Part shown: piece after piece, positions 19,949 to 30,003 of the stretch | How the letters are laid out: every line of letters begins with the position of its first letter | Position numbering within the stretch: the stretch's first letter is position 1 | NCBI RefSeq assembly: GCF_034718895.1 | Contig: NZ_JAYERP010000001.1 | Location: forward strand, 2,954,501 to 3,018,500 | Reading direction: 5' to 3' | Source: Paenibacillus phoenicis | GTDB lineage: Bacteria; Bacillota; Bacilli; Paenibacillales; Paenibacillaceae | Length of the DNA stretch: 64,000 nucleotides | Notes under the pieces: model-generated | Databases searched by the model: none | What the model saw: the letters and a program-made list of their open reading frames with translations, nothing else | Told to the model about the DNA's origin: nothing | Translations under genes and position numbers: made by a program

Positions 19949-20146
19949 ATGACTATCGTAAATATTTCGGATATTTCGGTGGAATTATTTTTAGCCGTCA
20001 TGTTTTTTCTGCTGATTGTGGCTCCCATGGTGAGCCTCGGTGTACTGCGATTGTTCCAGGGCCGCAAGCGGGCGGGCTTTGCCTTAATCGGCGGCGGAGT
20101 GTTGGGATATTTCGTGTTCCAACTGATTGCCGGACTGTTTATCTAG
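19949..20146 (+). CDS. Small two-helix membrane protein, unknown
   Basis: 65 residues with two hydrophobic helices (about 10-32 and 43-64) separated by the basic loop RLFQGRKRAGF, giving a hairpin with both ends outside or inside. GGAG lies 11 nt before the ATG and a strong terminator follows, which supports a real gene. No family recognised. Confidence 0.6.
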   Translation: MTIVNISDISVELFLAVMFFLLIVAPMVSLGVLRLFQGRKRAGFALIGGGVLGYFVFQLIAGLFI

Positions 20147-20182
20147 GAAGCATAACGATAAATTGATAGCTCCATGCAAAAG

Positions 20183-20219
20183 AAAACGGCGATACAGGCC
20201 CTTCCTGTATCGCCGTTTT
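20183..20219. terminator. Bidirectional intrinsic terminator
   Basis: Perfect 16-bp stem (20183-20198/20204-20219) with A/T ends on both sides, 5-nt loop. It serves the small membrane protein and trxB, which converge here. Confidence 0.9.
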
Positions 20220-20227
20220 GCTGTTCC

Positions 20228-21178
20228 TTATTTTACAGCTGCTGCAGCTTGCTCATGCTCCATGCTTTCGATGAATTTCTCGCAATCGATCGCAGCCATG
20301 CAGCCGCTTCCTGCCGCCGTAATCGCTTGGCGGTAGCGGGTGTCCTGTACGTCGCCGCAAGCGAAGACGCCCGGAACATTGGTCTCGGAAGTGCCTGGCT
20401 TCACCACGATATACCCGTTGGCATCCAGATCGATTTGGCCGCCCAGGAACGAGGTGTTCGGTTGATGGCCAATCGCCACGAATACGCCGCTGGCCGGAAT
20501 GATTTCTTCCTCGCCCGTCGCGTTGTTGCGCACTTTCAGGCCGGTAACCCCATACTCTCCGGCGATGACTTCAAGCGGCGTGCGGTTGAGGGCCAGCTCG
20601 ATTTTCTCGTTGCTGCGCACGCGATCCTGCATGATCTTCGAGGCGCGCAGCTCTTCGCGGCGATGCACCACGGTGACTTTCGAAGCAAAGCGGGTTAAGA
20701 ATCCGGCTTCCTCCATTGCGGAATCGCCGCCGCCGACCACAATAATCTCTTTGTTGCGGAAGAAGAAGCCGTCGCAGGTCGCGCAAGTGCTTACGCCGCG
20801 TCCAACGTTCACCTCTTCGCCCGGGATGCCCAGGTATTTAGCCGTAGCACCTGTCGACAAGATCAATGTCTCAGTCACGAGCTCACCAATTCCTTCTACC
20901 TGAAGTTTAAACGGACGTTGGCTCAGATCCACGCTGTTCACCCAGCCCGTGCGGAATTCAGCTCCGAAACGTTCGGCTTGCTTGCGCATGTTATCCATCA
21001 ATTCCGGGCCCATGATCCCTTCCGGGAACCCCGGGAAATTTTCTACTTCCGTGGTTGTTGTTAATTGGCCGCCTGGCTGCGGACCTTCGATCACCAGCGG
21101 ATTCATGTTCGCGCGGGCCAGATATATTGCAGCGGTTAACCCTGCCGGGCCGGTTCCGATAATAATTGATTTGTACAT
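20228..21178 (-). CDS. trxB: Thioredoxin-disulfide reductase
   Basis: 316-residue FAD/NADPH enzyme that keeps thioredoxin reduced. FAD site [16 protein letters not shown] at the N-terminus, redox-active CATCDG at about 133-138, NADPH site [13 protein letters not shown] and the C-terminal FAD motif [15 protein letters not shown]. The ATG at 21178 has AAAGG 10 nt upstream; an in-frame TTG at 21196 would overlap that site and is rejected. Promoter below. Confidence 0.97.
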   Translation of the reverse strand: MYKSIIIGTGPAGLTAAIYLARANMNPLVIEGPQPGGQLTTTTEVENFPGFPEGIMGPELMDNMRKQAERFGAEFRTGWVNSVDLSQRPFKLQVEGIGELVTETLILSTGATAKYLGIPGEEVNVGRGVSTCATCDGFFFRNKEIIVVGGGDSAMEEAGFLTRFASKVTVVHRREELRASKIMQDRVRSNEKIELALNRTPLEVIAGEYGVTGLKVRNNATGEEEIIPASGVFVAIGHQPNTSFLGGQIDLDANGYIVVKPGTSETNVPGVFACGDVQDTRYRQAITAAGSGCMAAIDCEKFIESMEHEQAAAAVK

Positions 21179-21239
21179 ATCCTCAAATCCTTTCAAATGG
21201 ATTCATCACAAATTATAGATATAAGATGGCTTGATTCTA

Positions 21240-21268
21240 ATTATGTGAACGTTGCAGGAATCTGTCAA
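21240..21268 (-). promoter_or_regulatory. Sigma-A promoter of trxB
   Basis: On the minus strand TTGACA (21268-21263), a 17-bp spacer, then CATAAT (21245-21240). Confidence 0.7.
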
Positions 21269-21383
21269 TCTTTGTAATGGATAGGTTTGGTGAAGGTTAA
21301 ATGAAGGAATGGTGAAGACCGCTATGCCAGGACCACAGCGCGAGCCACTACGCGCGACGCTACCGAAACCACTATCGAAACCA

Positions 21384-23330
21384 CTACCGAAGCAGCCGCA
21401 GCCCGTTCAGAATCACCAATAGCGTGCTGCCCTCATGACCCACGACACCAAACGGCAGCGGAATACCTGCCGCAAAATTGCTTACGATCAGCATCAGAAT
21501 AACGGCACCGGCAAAAACCAGGTTCTGCTTCACGATCCGCCGAGCCCGCCGGGCGAGCGAGATCGTCTCCGCAATCCGCTCGATGCTGTCGTTCATCAGC
21601 ACGACATCGGCCACTTCCAGCGCGGCCCCGCTGCCGCCGCCGCCCATGGCGATGCCCACGCTTGCGGCTGCGAGCGCCGGCGCGTCGTTGACGCCGTCGC
21701 CGACCATCGCGACGCTGCCATAGCGCTCCCGCAGCGCCTTGACATGCGCGACCTTCTCTTGCGGGAGCAGATCGGCGTACACGAGGTCGACGCCGATCTC
21801 CTTGGCCAGCGCGTGTGCGGTCACGCTGCGGTCGCCGGTCAACATCGCGACGGCGACACCCAGCTCGTGCAGCCGGGCGATGGCTGCCTTGGCCTGCGGG
21901 CGAACCTCGTCGCGGAGCGCGATGAGGCCGACGTAGGCATCGTCCCGCTGAACGACGGAGACGGTGTGCCCCTCGGCGATCCATCGGCGAAGCTGCTCAG
22001 CCAGCGGCCCCGGTAGCATCCAGTCGCCATCGTCCGCCTTGCCGATGCGCCACGCCGCGCCGCTGACCTTCGCTTCGATGCCCCAGCCCGGTAGCGCCCG
22101 CAGCTCCTCGGCCCCGTCGATCGGCAGCCCTTCGGCTTGCGCCTTGCGTACGATCGCTTGAGCCAGCGGATGCTCCGACAGGCTCTCCGCCGCAGCGCAG
22201 GCAGCCAGCACCTCCCGCGGGTCAACGCCTTCGATGGTGTACAGCCCGGTCACCACCGGCGAGCCTTCCGTCAGCGTCCCGGTTTTATCAAACGCGACGA
22301 CCCGAATGCTGCCCAGATGGTCCATATGGGCTCCGCCCTTGAACAGCACGCCTTTGCGGGCGCTCTTCGACATCGCCGAGAGCATGGCCGGCATCACCGA
22401 CGATACAATCGCGCACGGTGAAGCTACTACAAGAAACACCATCGCCTTGTAAAAGGCGAACGACCAGCTCCAGCCAAGCAGCCACGGCGTGAGCAGGATG
22501 AGGGCTAGCGTTGCGGCTACAATTGTCTTGGCGTAAATGCCTTCAAGCCGCTTAATAAACCGCTGCGTCCCCGGCACCTCCTGCTGAGCCTGCTCCACAA
22601 GGGTGATGATCTTGGCGAACAAGGTGCCTTCCGCCGGGCTGGACACCTCCACATAAATCGCCCCTTCTCCATTGATCGTTCCGGCATACACCCCATCCCC
22701 CGGCTGTTTATCCACCGGGATCGATTCTCCGGTGATTGCCGATTGATTTACCGCAGAGCTTCCGGTGCGGATGATCCCGTCGGCCGGGATCACCTCCCCT
22801 GGCTTCACCAGCAGCAGGTCGCCCACGGCCAGCGCCTCCACCGGCACCAGCTCCATCCCATCTTCGCCAACGCGAAGCGCGGTTTCCGGCTTCATCGCGA
22901 TCAGCGCCGAGATGTCCTTCCGGCTCCGTTCGCTGGCGAACGATTCCAAGGCGCCACTTAATGCAAAGATAAAGATCAGCATCGCCCCTTCGTTCCAATA
23001 GCCGATGGAGGCTGCCCCAAGCGCCGCCGCGATCATCAGCAAATTAACATCCAAATCCCGCTCTTTGATTAAAGTGATCAAGCCTTCCCGGGCTTTCACA
23101 TATCCCCCGACCGTATAGGCCGCAATATACAGCACCATTGAGATCCAAGGCATCGTCCCTTGCATCCCCCAGGCCCATGCGGTAAGCATTAACCCGCCGC
23201 TGACCAAAGCGAGCAGCAACTCCCGGTGGCTGAAGAGCCGCTTCCAATCCAACCGCCGCTTCCCGCCCGGGTTAGGTTGATGGGCTGCTTGATTCACTTC
23301 TGGCAATGTTCTTCTATGGACGACTTCCAT
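21384..23330 (-). CDS. P1B-4-type heavy-metal transporting ATPase (Fe/Co/Zn efflux type)
   Basis: 648-residue P-type ATPase. The transmembrane metal site is SPC (VVASPCAIVSS) rather than CPC, and the last helices carry GHEGSTLLVILNGLRLL; this SPC plus HEGST pair defines the P1B-4 subgroup (ZosA/PfeT, FrvA, CtpD). Phosphorylation site DKTGTLTEG, TGES actuator loop, and hinge GDGVNDAPALAAA are intact. There is no N-terminal metal-binding domain. Known members export Fe(II) or Co(II) and answer to Fur or PerR; two Fur/PerR-like boxes lie upstream here, favouring iron efflux. Confidence 0.93.
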   Translation of the reverse strand: MEVVHRRTLPEVNQAAHQPNPGGKRRLDWKRLFSHRELLLALVSGGLMLTAWAWGMQGTMPWISMVLYIAAYTVGGYVKAREGLITLIKERDLDVNLLMIAAALGAASIGYWNEGAMLIFIFALSGALESFASERSRKDISALIAMKPETALRVGEDGMELVPVEALAVGDLLLVKPGEVIPADGIIRTGSSAVNQSAITGESIPVDKQPGDGVYAGTINGEGAIYVEVSSPAEGTLFAKIITLVEQAQQEVPGTQRFIKRLEGIYAKTIVAATLALILLTPWLLGWSWSFAFYKAMVFLVVASPCAIVSSVMPAMLSAMSKSARKGVLFKGGAHMDHLGSIRVVAFDKTGTLTEGSPVVTGLYTIEGVDPREVLAACAAAESLSEHPLAQAIVRKAQAEGLPIDGAEELRALPGWGIEAKVSGAAWRIGKADDGDWMLPGPLAEQLRRWIAEGHTVSVVQRDDAYVGLIALRDEVRPQAKAAIARLHELGVAVAMLTGDRSVTAHALAKEIGVDLVYADLLPQEKVAHVKALRERYGSVAMVGDGVNDAPALAAASVGIAMGGGGSGAALEVADVVLMNDSIERIAETISLARRARRIVKQNLVFAGAVILMLIVSNFAAGIPLPFGVVGHEGSTLLVILNGLRLLR

Positions 23331-23366
23331 AATAAGCTCCTCCTTGTAAGGGGGGTAAGCTGAGAA

Positions 23367-23381
23367 TGAATATTATTGTTA
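23367..23381. promoter_or_regulatory. Candidate Fur/PerR box 1
   Basis: TGAATATTATTGTTA matches the Fur 7-1-7 core TGATAATNATTATCA at 10 of 14 defined positions. It lies 36 bp before the P1B-4 ATPase start. Confidence 0.45.
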
Positions 23382-23400
23382 ACCCCCTAAAAATGGCGCA

Positions 23401-23429
23401 AGCTGCCCCGGGATCTTCCCGGAGCAGCT
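23401..23429 (-). terminator. Hairpin in the ATPase leader
   Basis: Stem AGCTGC-CCGGGA/TCCCGG-GCAGCT type with a short loop, followed on the minus strand only by a weak T stretch. It lies between the two Fur-like boxes and could be a leader structure or a back-up terminator for metY. Confidence 0.4.
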
Positions 23430-23441
23430 CACAAATGAGAA

Positions 23442-23456
23442 CGATAATCATTGTTG
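23442..23456. promoter_or_regulatory. Candidate Fur/PerR box 2
   Basis: CGATAATCATTGTTG matches the same 7-1-7 core at 10 of 14 positions, with an intact GATAATNATT centre. It is 75 bp upstream of box 1. Zur cannot be excluded from sequence alone. Confidence 0.5.
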
Positions 23457-23582
23457 AATTAGGACAATAATTTTGGTTTAGTGAAACTTTTGGCTTTATT
23501 GTATGCTTATTTTTCCATTTTGTAAATACCTGCTGACCGCAGCTTCAGACCCACATCGGCATCAGCCCCTGTCCGCACACGA

Positions 23583-23632
23583 AAAAAACCGCTGACCGGA
23601 CGGACAAACATGGTCCTCCGATTCAGCGGCTT
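23583..23632 (-). terminator. Intrinsic terminator after metY
   Basis: Outer stem CCGCTGA/TCAGCGG with inner GGAGGAC/GTCCGTCC pairing, followed by seven T on the minus strand. Confidence 0.85.
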
Positions 23633-23657
23633 CAGTATAAATTCGGTATAAATGCTA

Positions 23658-25626
<1,969 letters not shown>

Positions 25627-25724
25627 ACGGTTCCTCTTTTCCGAACATTTTATCAAGTTATGCCTTCCGCGGGAGACATCTGTAGCTGTAACGGAAAGGG
25701 GACATAAAAAGTCTGGATGAAATG

Positions 25725-25768
25725 AAAAAAAGGGTACTATTTCCACAACCGCTCTGGAATAGCACCCT
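25725..25768 (-). terminator. Intrinsic terminator after deoC
   Basis: Stem GGGT-CTATT-CC pairing with GGAAATAG-ACCC on the minus strand, then seven T. Confidence 0.8.
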
Positions 25769-25792
25769 GTTTCTCCCTCATGTCACTTGATT

Positions 25793-26473
25793 TTAGTAGT
25801 CGTTTTGGCCGCTTTGACCTTGGGCGATGGCCACGCCGGCACTGGTGCCAAGGCGCGTTGCCCCTGCCTTGATCATCGCTTCGGCATCAGCCAGCGTGCG
25901 CACGCCGCCGGACGCCTTCACGCCAACGTTTGGACCTACCGTTTTGCGCATCAGCTCCACCGCTTCGACGGTAGCCCCGCCGGTGGAGAACCCGGTCGAC
26001 GTTTTGACGAAATCCGCTCCGGCTTCCACGGACAGCTTGCAGGCCCGCACGATTTCCTCGTCGGTGAGCAGGCAGGTCTCGATAATGACCTTCACCAGCG
26101 CTTTGCCTGCCGCGGCCTGAACAACCCCGGCGATATCGCGGAGGACCAGCCCGTCGTCGCCGTCCTTGAGCGCGCCGATGTTGATGACCATATCGACTTC
26201 GCCCGCGCCTTCGGCAATCGCATGAGACGCTTCAAACGCCTTCACTTCCGGCGCCGAGGCACCCAGCGGGAAGCCGATGACGGTGCACACCTTCACCGGG
26301 GAGTCTTTCAGAACCTCCGCTGCGGTCTTGACCCAGGTCGGGTTAACGCATACGGAAGCGAAGCCGTATTGCTTGGCTTCCTCCGCTAATTTAATAATGG
26401 CGGCGCGTCCGGCGTCCGCCTTGAGCAGCGTATGATCGATCATAGCAGTAATGGATTGGGATTGAGTTGACAA
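25793..26473 (-). CDS. deoC: Deoxyribose-phosphate aldolase
   Basis: 226-residue class I aldolase cleaving 2-deoxyribose-5-phosphate to glyceraldehyde-3-phosphate and acetaldehyde. The Schiff-base Lys is in [14 protein letters not shown], the second Lys in [10 protein letters not shown], and IDHTLL near the N-terminus is typical. I choose the TTG at 26473 because GGAGG lies 7 nt before it; an ATG at 26530 has no ribosome site and lies in the repeat-element border. It is not next to other deo genes here. Confidence 0.95.
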   Translation of the reverse strand: MSTQSQSITAMIDHTLLKADAGRAAIIKLAEEAKQYGFASVCVNPTWVKTAAEVLKDSPVKVCTVIGFPLGASAPEVKAFEASHAIAEGAGEVDMVINIGALKDGDDGLVLRDIAGVVQAAAGKALVKVIIETCLLTDEEIVRACKLSVEAGADFVKTSTGFSTGGATVEAVELMRKTVGPNVGVKASGGVRTLADAEAMIKAGATRLGTSAGVAIAQGQSGQNDY

Positions 26474-26522
26474 AGGAATTCCTCCGTTCGTGATTTTAAG
26501 ATAATGAACTGCATGCGTGAAT

Positions 26523-26703
26523 GCCTGCAAAAGTGCAGGTATTTTTTCTAAAAACTTGGCTTAATCAGGGAAAGCCTGCAAAAATACAGGTTTAATTTGA
26601 GAAACTGCTCGATTTCCAGATATCGCAGAAAAATACCTGTATTTTTGCATCTTTTTTCGGCGAAATGCGGGAATCCGGTGATAATTCCTGCACTTTTGCA
26701 GGC
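26523..26703. repeat. 181-bp foldback element with two forward and two inverted units
   Basis: Forward units GCCTGCAAAAGTGCAGG (26523-26539) and GCCTGCAAAAATACAGG (26574-26590); inverted units at 26636-26649 and CCTGCACTTTTGCAGGC (26687-26703). The outer pair is a perfect 17-bp inverted repeat. Unit spacing is 51 bp on each arm. The same layout recurs at 37278-37460 and 63410-63589. Confidence 0.85.
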
Positions 26704-26726
26704 TTTCTTCAAGCTGGGATGAGGCA

Positions 26727-27308
26727 TTAATATAAACTGGAAATCGGCACACCGCTCGGCAGCTTAAACGGATGCTCCGGATTGATATGATCATAAAACA
26801 TGATACCGTTTAGATGATCGATCTCATGTTGCATCACGATTGCGTCAAAGCCTTTGAACCGAAGCTTGATCTCGTTGCCCTCATCATCGTATGCCTTCAC
26901 TTGGACCTTCTCGTAGCGTGGAACGAAGCCCTGCACCGTCCGGTCGACCGACAGGCAGCCCTCGCTCTCCGGCAAATACGTCATCGCCTGAGAATGGCTG
27001 ATGATCTTCGGATTGTACAAAGCGAGCGGCCGATCCTTGCCGTTCTCGTCCATCAGCAGAGCTGCGAACATCCGCTTGTTCAGTCCGATCTGATTCGCCG
27101 ACAACCCCACGCCCGCCCGCAGCTTGTATTTCTTCGACATCTCGGGATCCTGGCTGTTCTTCAGAAATTGCAGCATCGCCGCCATTTCCTCGCGGTCTTC
27201 CTCGGTTGGGGGGATGCTGACCGGCTCCGTCACCACTCTGAGAATAGGATCCCCTTCTCTTACAATATCATCCATCGTAATGATGTAATTGCGGTTGAAT
27301 TTACTCAT
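26727..27308 (-). CDS. def: Peptide deformylase
   Basis: 193-residue metal enzyme removing the formyl group from nascent proteins. Motif 1 is GVGLSANQIG (Asn-Gln where many have Pro-Gln), motif 2 EGCLS with the metal Cys, motif 3 HEIDH with two metal His and the catalytic Glu. Length and the long N-terminal part match type 2 (Bacillus YkrB-like). The ATG at 27308 overlaps the end of the HTH gene by 8 nt; AAGGTGG is 12 nt upstream. A start at MDDIVREGD is possible but has no ribosome site. Confidence 0.95.
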   Translation of the reverse strand: MSKFNRNYIITMDDIVREGDPILRVVTEPVSIPPTEEDREEMAAMLQFLKNSQDPEMSKKYKLRAGVGLSANQIGLNKRMFAALLMDENGKDRPLALYNPKIISHSQAMTYLPESEGCLSVDRTVQGFVPRYEKVQVKAYDDEGNEIKLRFKGFDAIVMQHEIDHLNGIMFYDHINPEHPFKLPSGVPISSLY

Positions 27309-27492
27309 AAATAAACAGTTCATCCACCTTCGTCTGCAAAATTTTCGCAAGCTTGAAAGCCAGCTCCAGCGTCGGGTCGTACCGGTTGTTCTCCACGCAA
27401 TTGATCGTTTGGCGCGTGACGCCGCATTCCGCGGCCAGCTCATTCTGGGTTAAGCCCAGCCGCTTCCGGAATTGCTTGATCTTATTGTTCAT
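27301..27492 (-). CDS. Small XRE-family (Cro/C1-type) DNA-binding protein
   Basis: 63 residues, essentially one helix-turn-helix (RKRLGLTQNELAAECGVTRQTINCVENNRYDPTLELAFKLAKIL). It resembles the Bacillus YozG/YgzD-type mini regulators. Start at 27492 has only GGTGGT before it; an ATG at 27531 in frame is an alternative. It overlaps def, so the two are probably co-expressed. Confidence 0.85.
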   Translation of the reverse strand: MNNKIKQFRKRLGLTQNELAAECGVTRQTINCVENNRYDPTLELAFKLAKILQTKVDELFIYE

Positions 27493-27560
27493 CGGCACCA
27501 CCAAAATGTCAAAAGTTTTGGACTCCCCCATGGTATCACGCCCCGATGGACCTGTCAAAA

Positions 27561-27923
27561 TCAAGATTTGATTTTAATCCCCCAGACGGAATCCTTCTGG
27601 AACCCAGCCGCTTCACGCAGTTCCGGAAGCCGCTCGTCTTCCGGATAATGCTGCTCCAAATAGTGGACATACGCCTTGCGCAAGCCAATCTCCTGATCGA
27701 GCTTATTGTATTCGCTTGGGTACTTCTCCAGCCGCGCCAAAGCGGCATCCCACCGCGCCAGATCCGCCTTGGTCGTCCGTCCTTTGCGGGTCCGCTCCGC
27801 CAGCGAGGTCAGCTCTTCATAGGATTCCCGAACCTTGGCCGAATATTTGAACCTCCGGTTAAACAACCCCAGCGCCACGATCACCAAGAAAAAGACGACC
27901 CACGCCCCGATACTCTCCATCAT
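27561..27923 (-). CDS. Membrane-anchored coiled-coil protein, unknown
   Basis: 120 residues: one N-terminal membrane helix (about 5-22) followed by a charged, mostly helical cytosolic part with predicted coiled coil. AAGGAGG lies 6 nt before the first of two ATGs. Family not recognised. It lies between yqkE and the XRE regulator in the same orientation. Confidence 0.7.
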   Translation of the reverse strand: MMESIGAWVVFFLVIVALGLFNRRFKYSAKVRESYEELTSLAERTRKGRTTKADLARWDAALARLEKYPSEYNKLDQEIGLRKAYVHYLEQHYPEDERLPELREAAGFQKDSVWGIKIKS

Positions 27924-27946
27924 CCGTCACCTCCTTAACTCTATGC

Positions 27947-27977
27947 ACAAAAATAAAAGCTCCCGCTTTCAGGAGCC
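27947..27977 (-). terminator. Intrinsic terminator between yqkE and the coiled-coil gene
   Basis: GCTCC-n7-GGAGC stem followed by TTTTATTTTT on the minus strand. Confidence 0.75.
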
Positions 27978-28099
27978 GCATTGCCGTTGCTGTCTTATGG
28001 CCAATCTTATGCCGAACTTATGGCTATCTCTTTGCTGGCATATGGCTGTCATCTGGCCGTTAATTATCGTCTATCCATCGCCACTTCATCCGTGACGCT

Positions 28100-28366
28100 T
28101 TATTTAAACTTGTGCCAATCCAGATTACTTGTATTCAGCAGATGCTCGAAATCGTTGTCGAGCCGTTTCTGCTCCGCCCGGCGCGCTTCCTCCTTGCGGA
28201 TGCGGGCCTCCTCCTGGCGACGTTCCTCTTCCTTCTTCAGTTCTTCAGCTTGCGCCTTCAGCTTCGCCAGCGTATCCTGGCCAAGAAGATCCTTCAGCGT
28301 GGCCGGTTTGTCTGCCGCCGCATTAGCTGGCGCGCTTGGTACGGAACGTCCTTTCTTCTTCCCCAC
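28100..28366 (-). CDS. YqkE family protein (DUF3886)
   Basis: 88 residues from a GTG start (GAGGTG 8 nt upstream). The product begins with a basic, Ala/Pro-rich segment (MGKKKGRSVPSAPAN) and then a highly charged long helix (KAQAEELKKEEERRQEEARIRKEEARR) ending NTSNLDWHKFK, which is the hallmark of the Bacillus YqkE family. Function unknown. Confidence 0.8.
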   Translation of the reverse strand: MGKKKGRSVPSAPANAAADKPATLKDLLGQDTLAKLKAQAEELKKEEERRQEEARIRKEEARRAEQKRLDNDFEHLLNTSNLDWHKFK

Positions 28367-28521
28367 GGATGCTTCACCTCGGTTTCCTGCGTTCCTCTTC
28401 GTTCAAGCCTAAAGTATCATAGTCGAAAAATCATTGTCAATCGGAATCGCCGGCCCCGCTTCACAGCGCCTCTTACGCTGGGCAGAAGAACCATCTCACC
28501 GCCAGGTGACTACGTAACCTG

Positions 28522-29076
28522 CTACAATCCGCGAAGGAACAAGCCGAGATTAAACGCCAGGCTGTCCTTTAGCTCCAGCGGAAGACCAAATGCTCCGCGC
28601 AATTCCAGCGAGGCAAAGCCGTGAATCAAACTCCGCAACCCGCGAACCGCATGCAAAGCTTGCTCCTCCGTGAGCGGGTAACTGCCGAGGTATCGCAGGA
28701 TCAAATCCACCAAGCGCCCGCCGGCTTCCTGCAGCGCAGGATGTTCAGGCCCCGGCGCCGCTTGCGCCGCATCGTACAATCCGGGATAGGCATGAGCAAA
28801 TTCGAGATAAGCGTTAGCGAACTCGCGGATCGCAGCCTCTCCTGCCCGATCACCGACAGCGGCGGAAATATGCTCATATAACTGGTCCAGCGCGTATTTG
28901 GCCAATTCCACCCGAATTTGCTCCAGACCGCTGACATGGTTATAGAGGGAAGGCGGCCGGATGCCCAGCTTCTTGGCAATGGAAGTAATCGTCACCGCCT
29001 CCAGCCCCTCCGCATTAGCAACGTCCACAGCGGCCATCAGCACCGCTGTGCTGTCAATTCCCATTCTCGGCGACAT
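28522..29076 (-). CDS. TetR/AcrR family transcriptional regulator
   Basis: 184 residues. N-terminal helix-turn-helix TITSIAKKLGIRPPSLYNHVSGLEQIRVELA (about 25-60) and a C-terminal TetR_C-like ligand domain with GFASLELRGAFG. AAGGAGG precedes the ATG. It overlaps the upstream metallo-hydrolase gene by 23 nt, so both are transcribed together; two dyads at 29858-29899 in front of the operon are likely its operators, making it autoregulated. Confidence 0.93.
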   Translation of the reverse strand: MSPRMGIDSTAVLMAAVDVANAEGLEAVTITSIAKKLGIRPPSLYNHVSGLEQIRVELAKYALDQLYEHISAAVGDRAGEAAIREFANAYLEFAHAYPGLYDAAQAAPGPEHPALQEAGGRLVDLILRYLGSYPLTEEQALHAVRGLRSLIHGFASLELRGAFGLPLELKDSLAFNLGLFLRGL

Positions 29077-29833
29077 GGGAATCCTCCTTCCGGTGAGTCA
29101 CGGCCGCCGCGTTTGCAGCCGGCGCCTTGCCTAATGCCAGCTCGGCCGCCGCAATCGCTTTGGCGATGGCTGCCGCCGGCTGCTTCAGCACCGGCCCGTG
29201 CCCTACCGCCAGCAGCGAAGGGTTCAGGCCGGCCAGCTTGCGTGCGCTGGCGAGCGCGGTTTCCTTATGCCAGGTGGCAAGGGCCGGGAACGGAAACAGC
29301 GGGCGCACGGTGCCGCTCACGGCAATGCCTGCGCGGGTTTGGAAGGCATCGCCGGCGATCAGTGCGCCGCTGCGCGTATCAAGCAGCGCAAAGGAACCCG
29401 GCGTATGGCCCGGCGCCGCCACGGCCAGCAGCGAACCGATGCGCTCCCCATCGGTAAACGTAACGTCGGCGCGGGTCACCAGCTTCTTCGGCACCCCGCC
29501 GCGGATGGGCGAAGTCGGCTCCCCCGGGTCAAGCGACACGTCGCCCTCCATCAAGCGCGCATCGCGGGCGGATACGTAGACCGGAACTTCAGGAAGCTGC
29601 GCTTTTAAGGCATCCAGCGCGCCAACGTGGTCGTCATGGACATGAGTCAGCACGATCCGCGTCAGCGGCTTACCGATCTCTTCCACAGCTTTCAAGATTC
29701 CTTTGGCGCTATACGGCAAAGCTGCATCGATTAATGTGACGCCATCCTCTTCCTCGACCAGATAACAATTGACCGGAAAAAACCGGGGTAAAAAAGACAG
29801 TTGGATTAACTTCCCGTATTCCGTAATTCTCAT
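29054..29833 (-). CDS. MBL-fold metallo-hydrolase
   Basis: 259 residues. Metal motif HVHDDHVGA, later Asp in IAGDAFQ and His residues in AAPGHTPGSFAL and GHGPVL: a complete binuclear metallo-beta-lactamase-fold site of the glyoxalase II/SoxH-like type. Start at 29833 chosen because AGAGG lies 10 nt upstream. Substrate unknown. Its regulator is the overlapping TetR gene. Confidence 0.88.
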   Translation of the reverse strand: MRITEYGKLIQLSFLPRFFPVNCYLVEEEDGVTLIDAALPYSAKGILKAVEEIGKPLTRIVLTHVHDDHVGALDALKAQLPEVPVYVSARDARLMEGDVSLDPGEPTSPIRGGVPKKLVTRADVTFTDGERIGSLLAVAAPGHTPGSFALLDTRSGALIAGDAFQTRAGIAVSGTVRPLFPFPALATWHKETALASARKLAGLNPSLLAVGHGPVLKQPAAAIAKAIAAAELALGKAPAANAAAVTHRKEDSHVAENGN

Positions 29834-29857
29834 CGCTAAATCGCCTCTCTCTCCCAA

Positions 29858-29878
29858 AAAACTAAAACCTTTAGTTTT
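29858..29878. promoter_or_regulatory. Putative TetR operator 1
   Basis: Perfect dyad AAAACTAAA-n3-TTTAGTTTT, 25 bp before the metallo-hydrolase start. Confidence 0.7.
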
Positions 29879-29884
29879 AATTTA

Positions 29885-29901
29885 AGCTAAACCCTTTAGT
29901 T
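29885..29901. promoter_or_regulatory. Putative TetR operator 2
   Basis: CTAAA-CCC-TTTAG core with one mismatch in the flanks (AGCTAAA/TTTAGTT), centred 25 bp from operator 1. It could also affect the divergent LysE gene. Confidence 0.65.
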
Positions 29902-30003
29902 TTGCAAGAGGTTTCTTCCTATTTTTTGAAGTCGTACAAGCGTGCCTCCCTGAATATGCTGTACAAGCAAAGTTATCATTTCTGACTTTTGGAGGTTTAA
30001 GCA

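Noticed and set aside
21340-21390. Short GAAACCACTA repeats at the ATPase gene end
   Set aside because: Only about three units of 12 bp; too short to separate from chance or local slippage.
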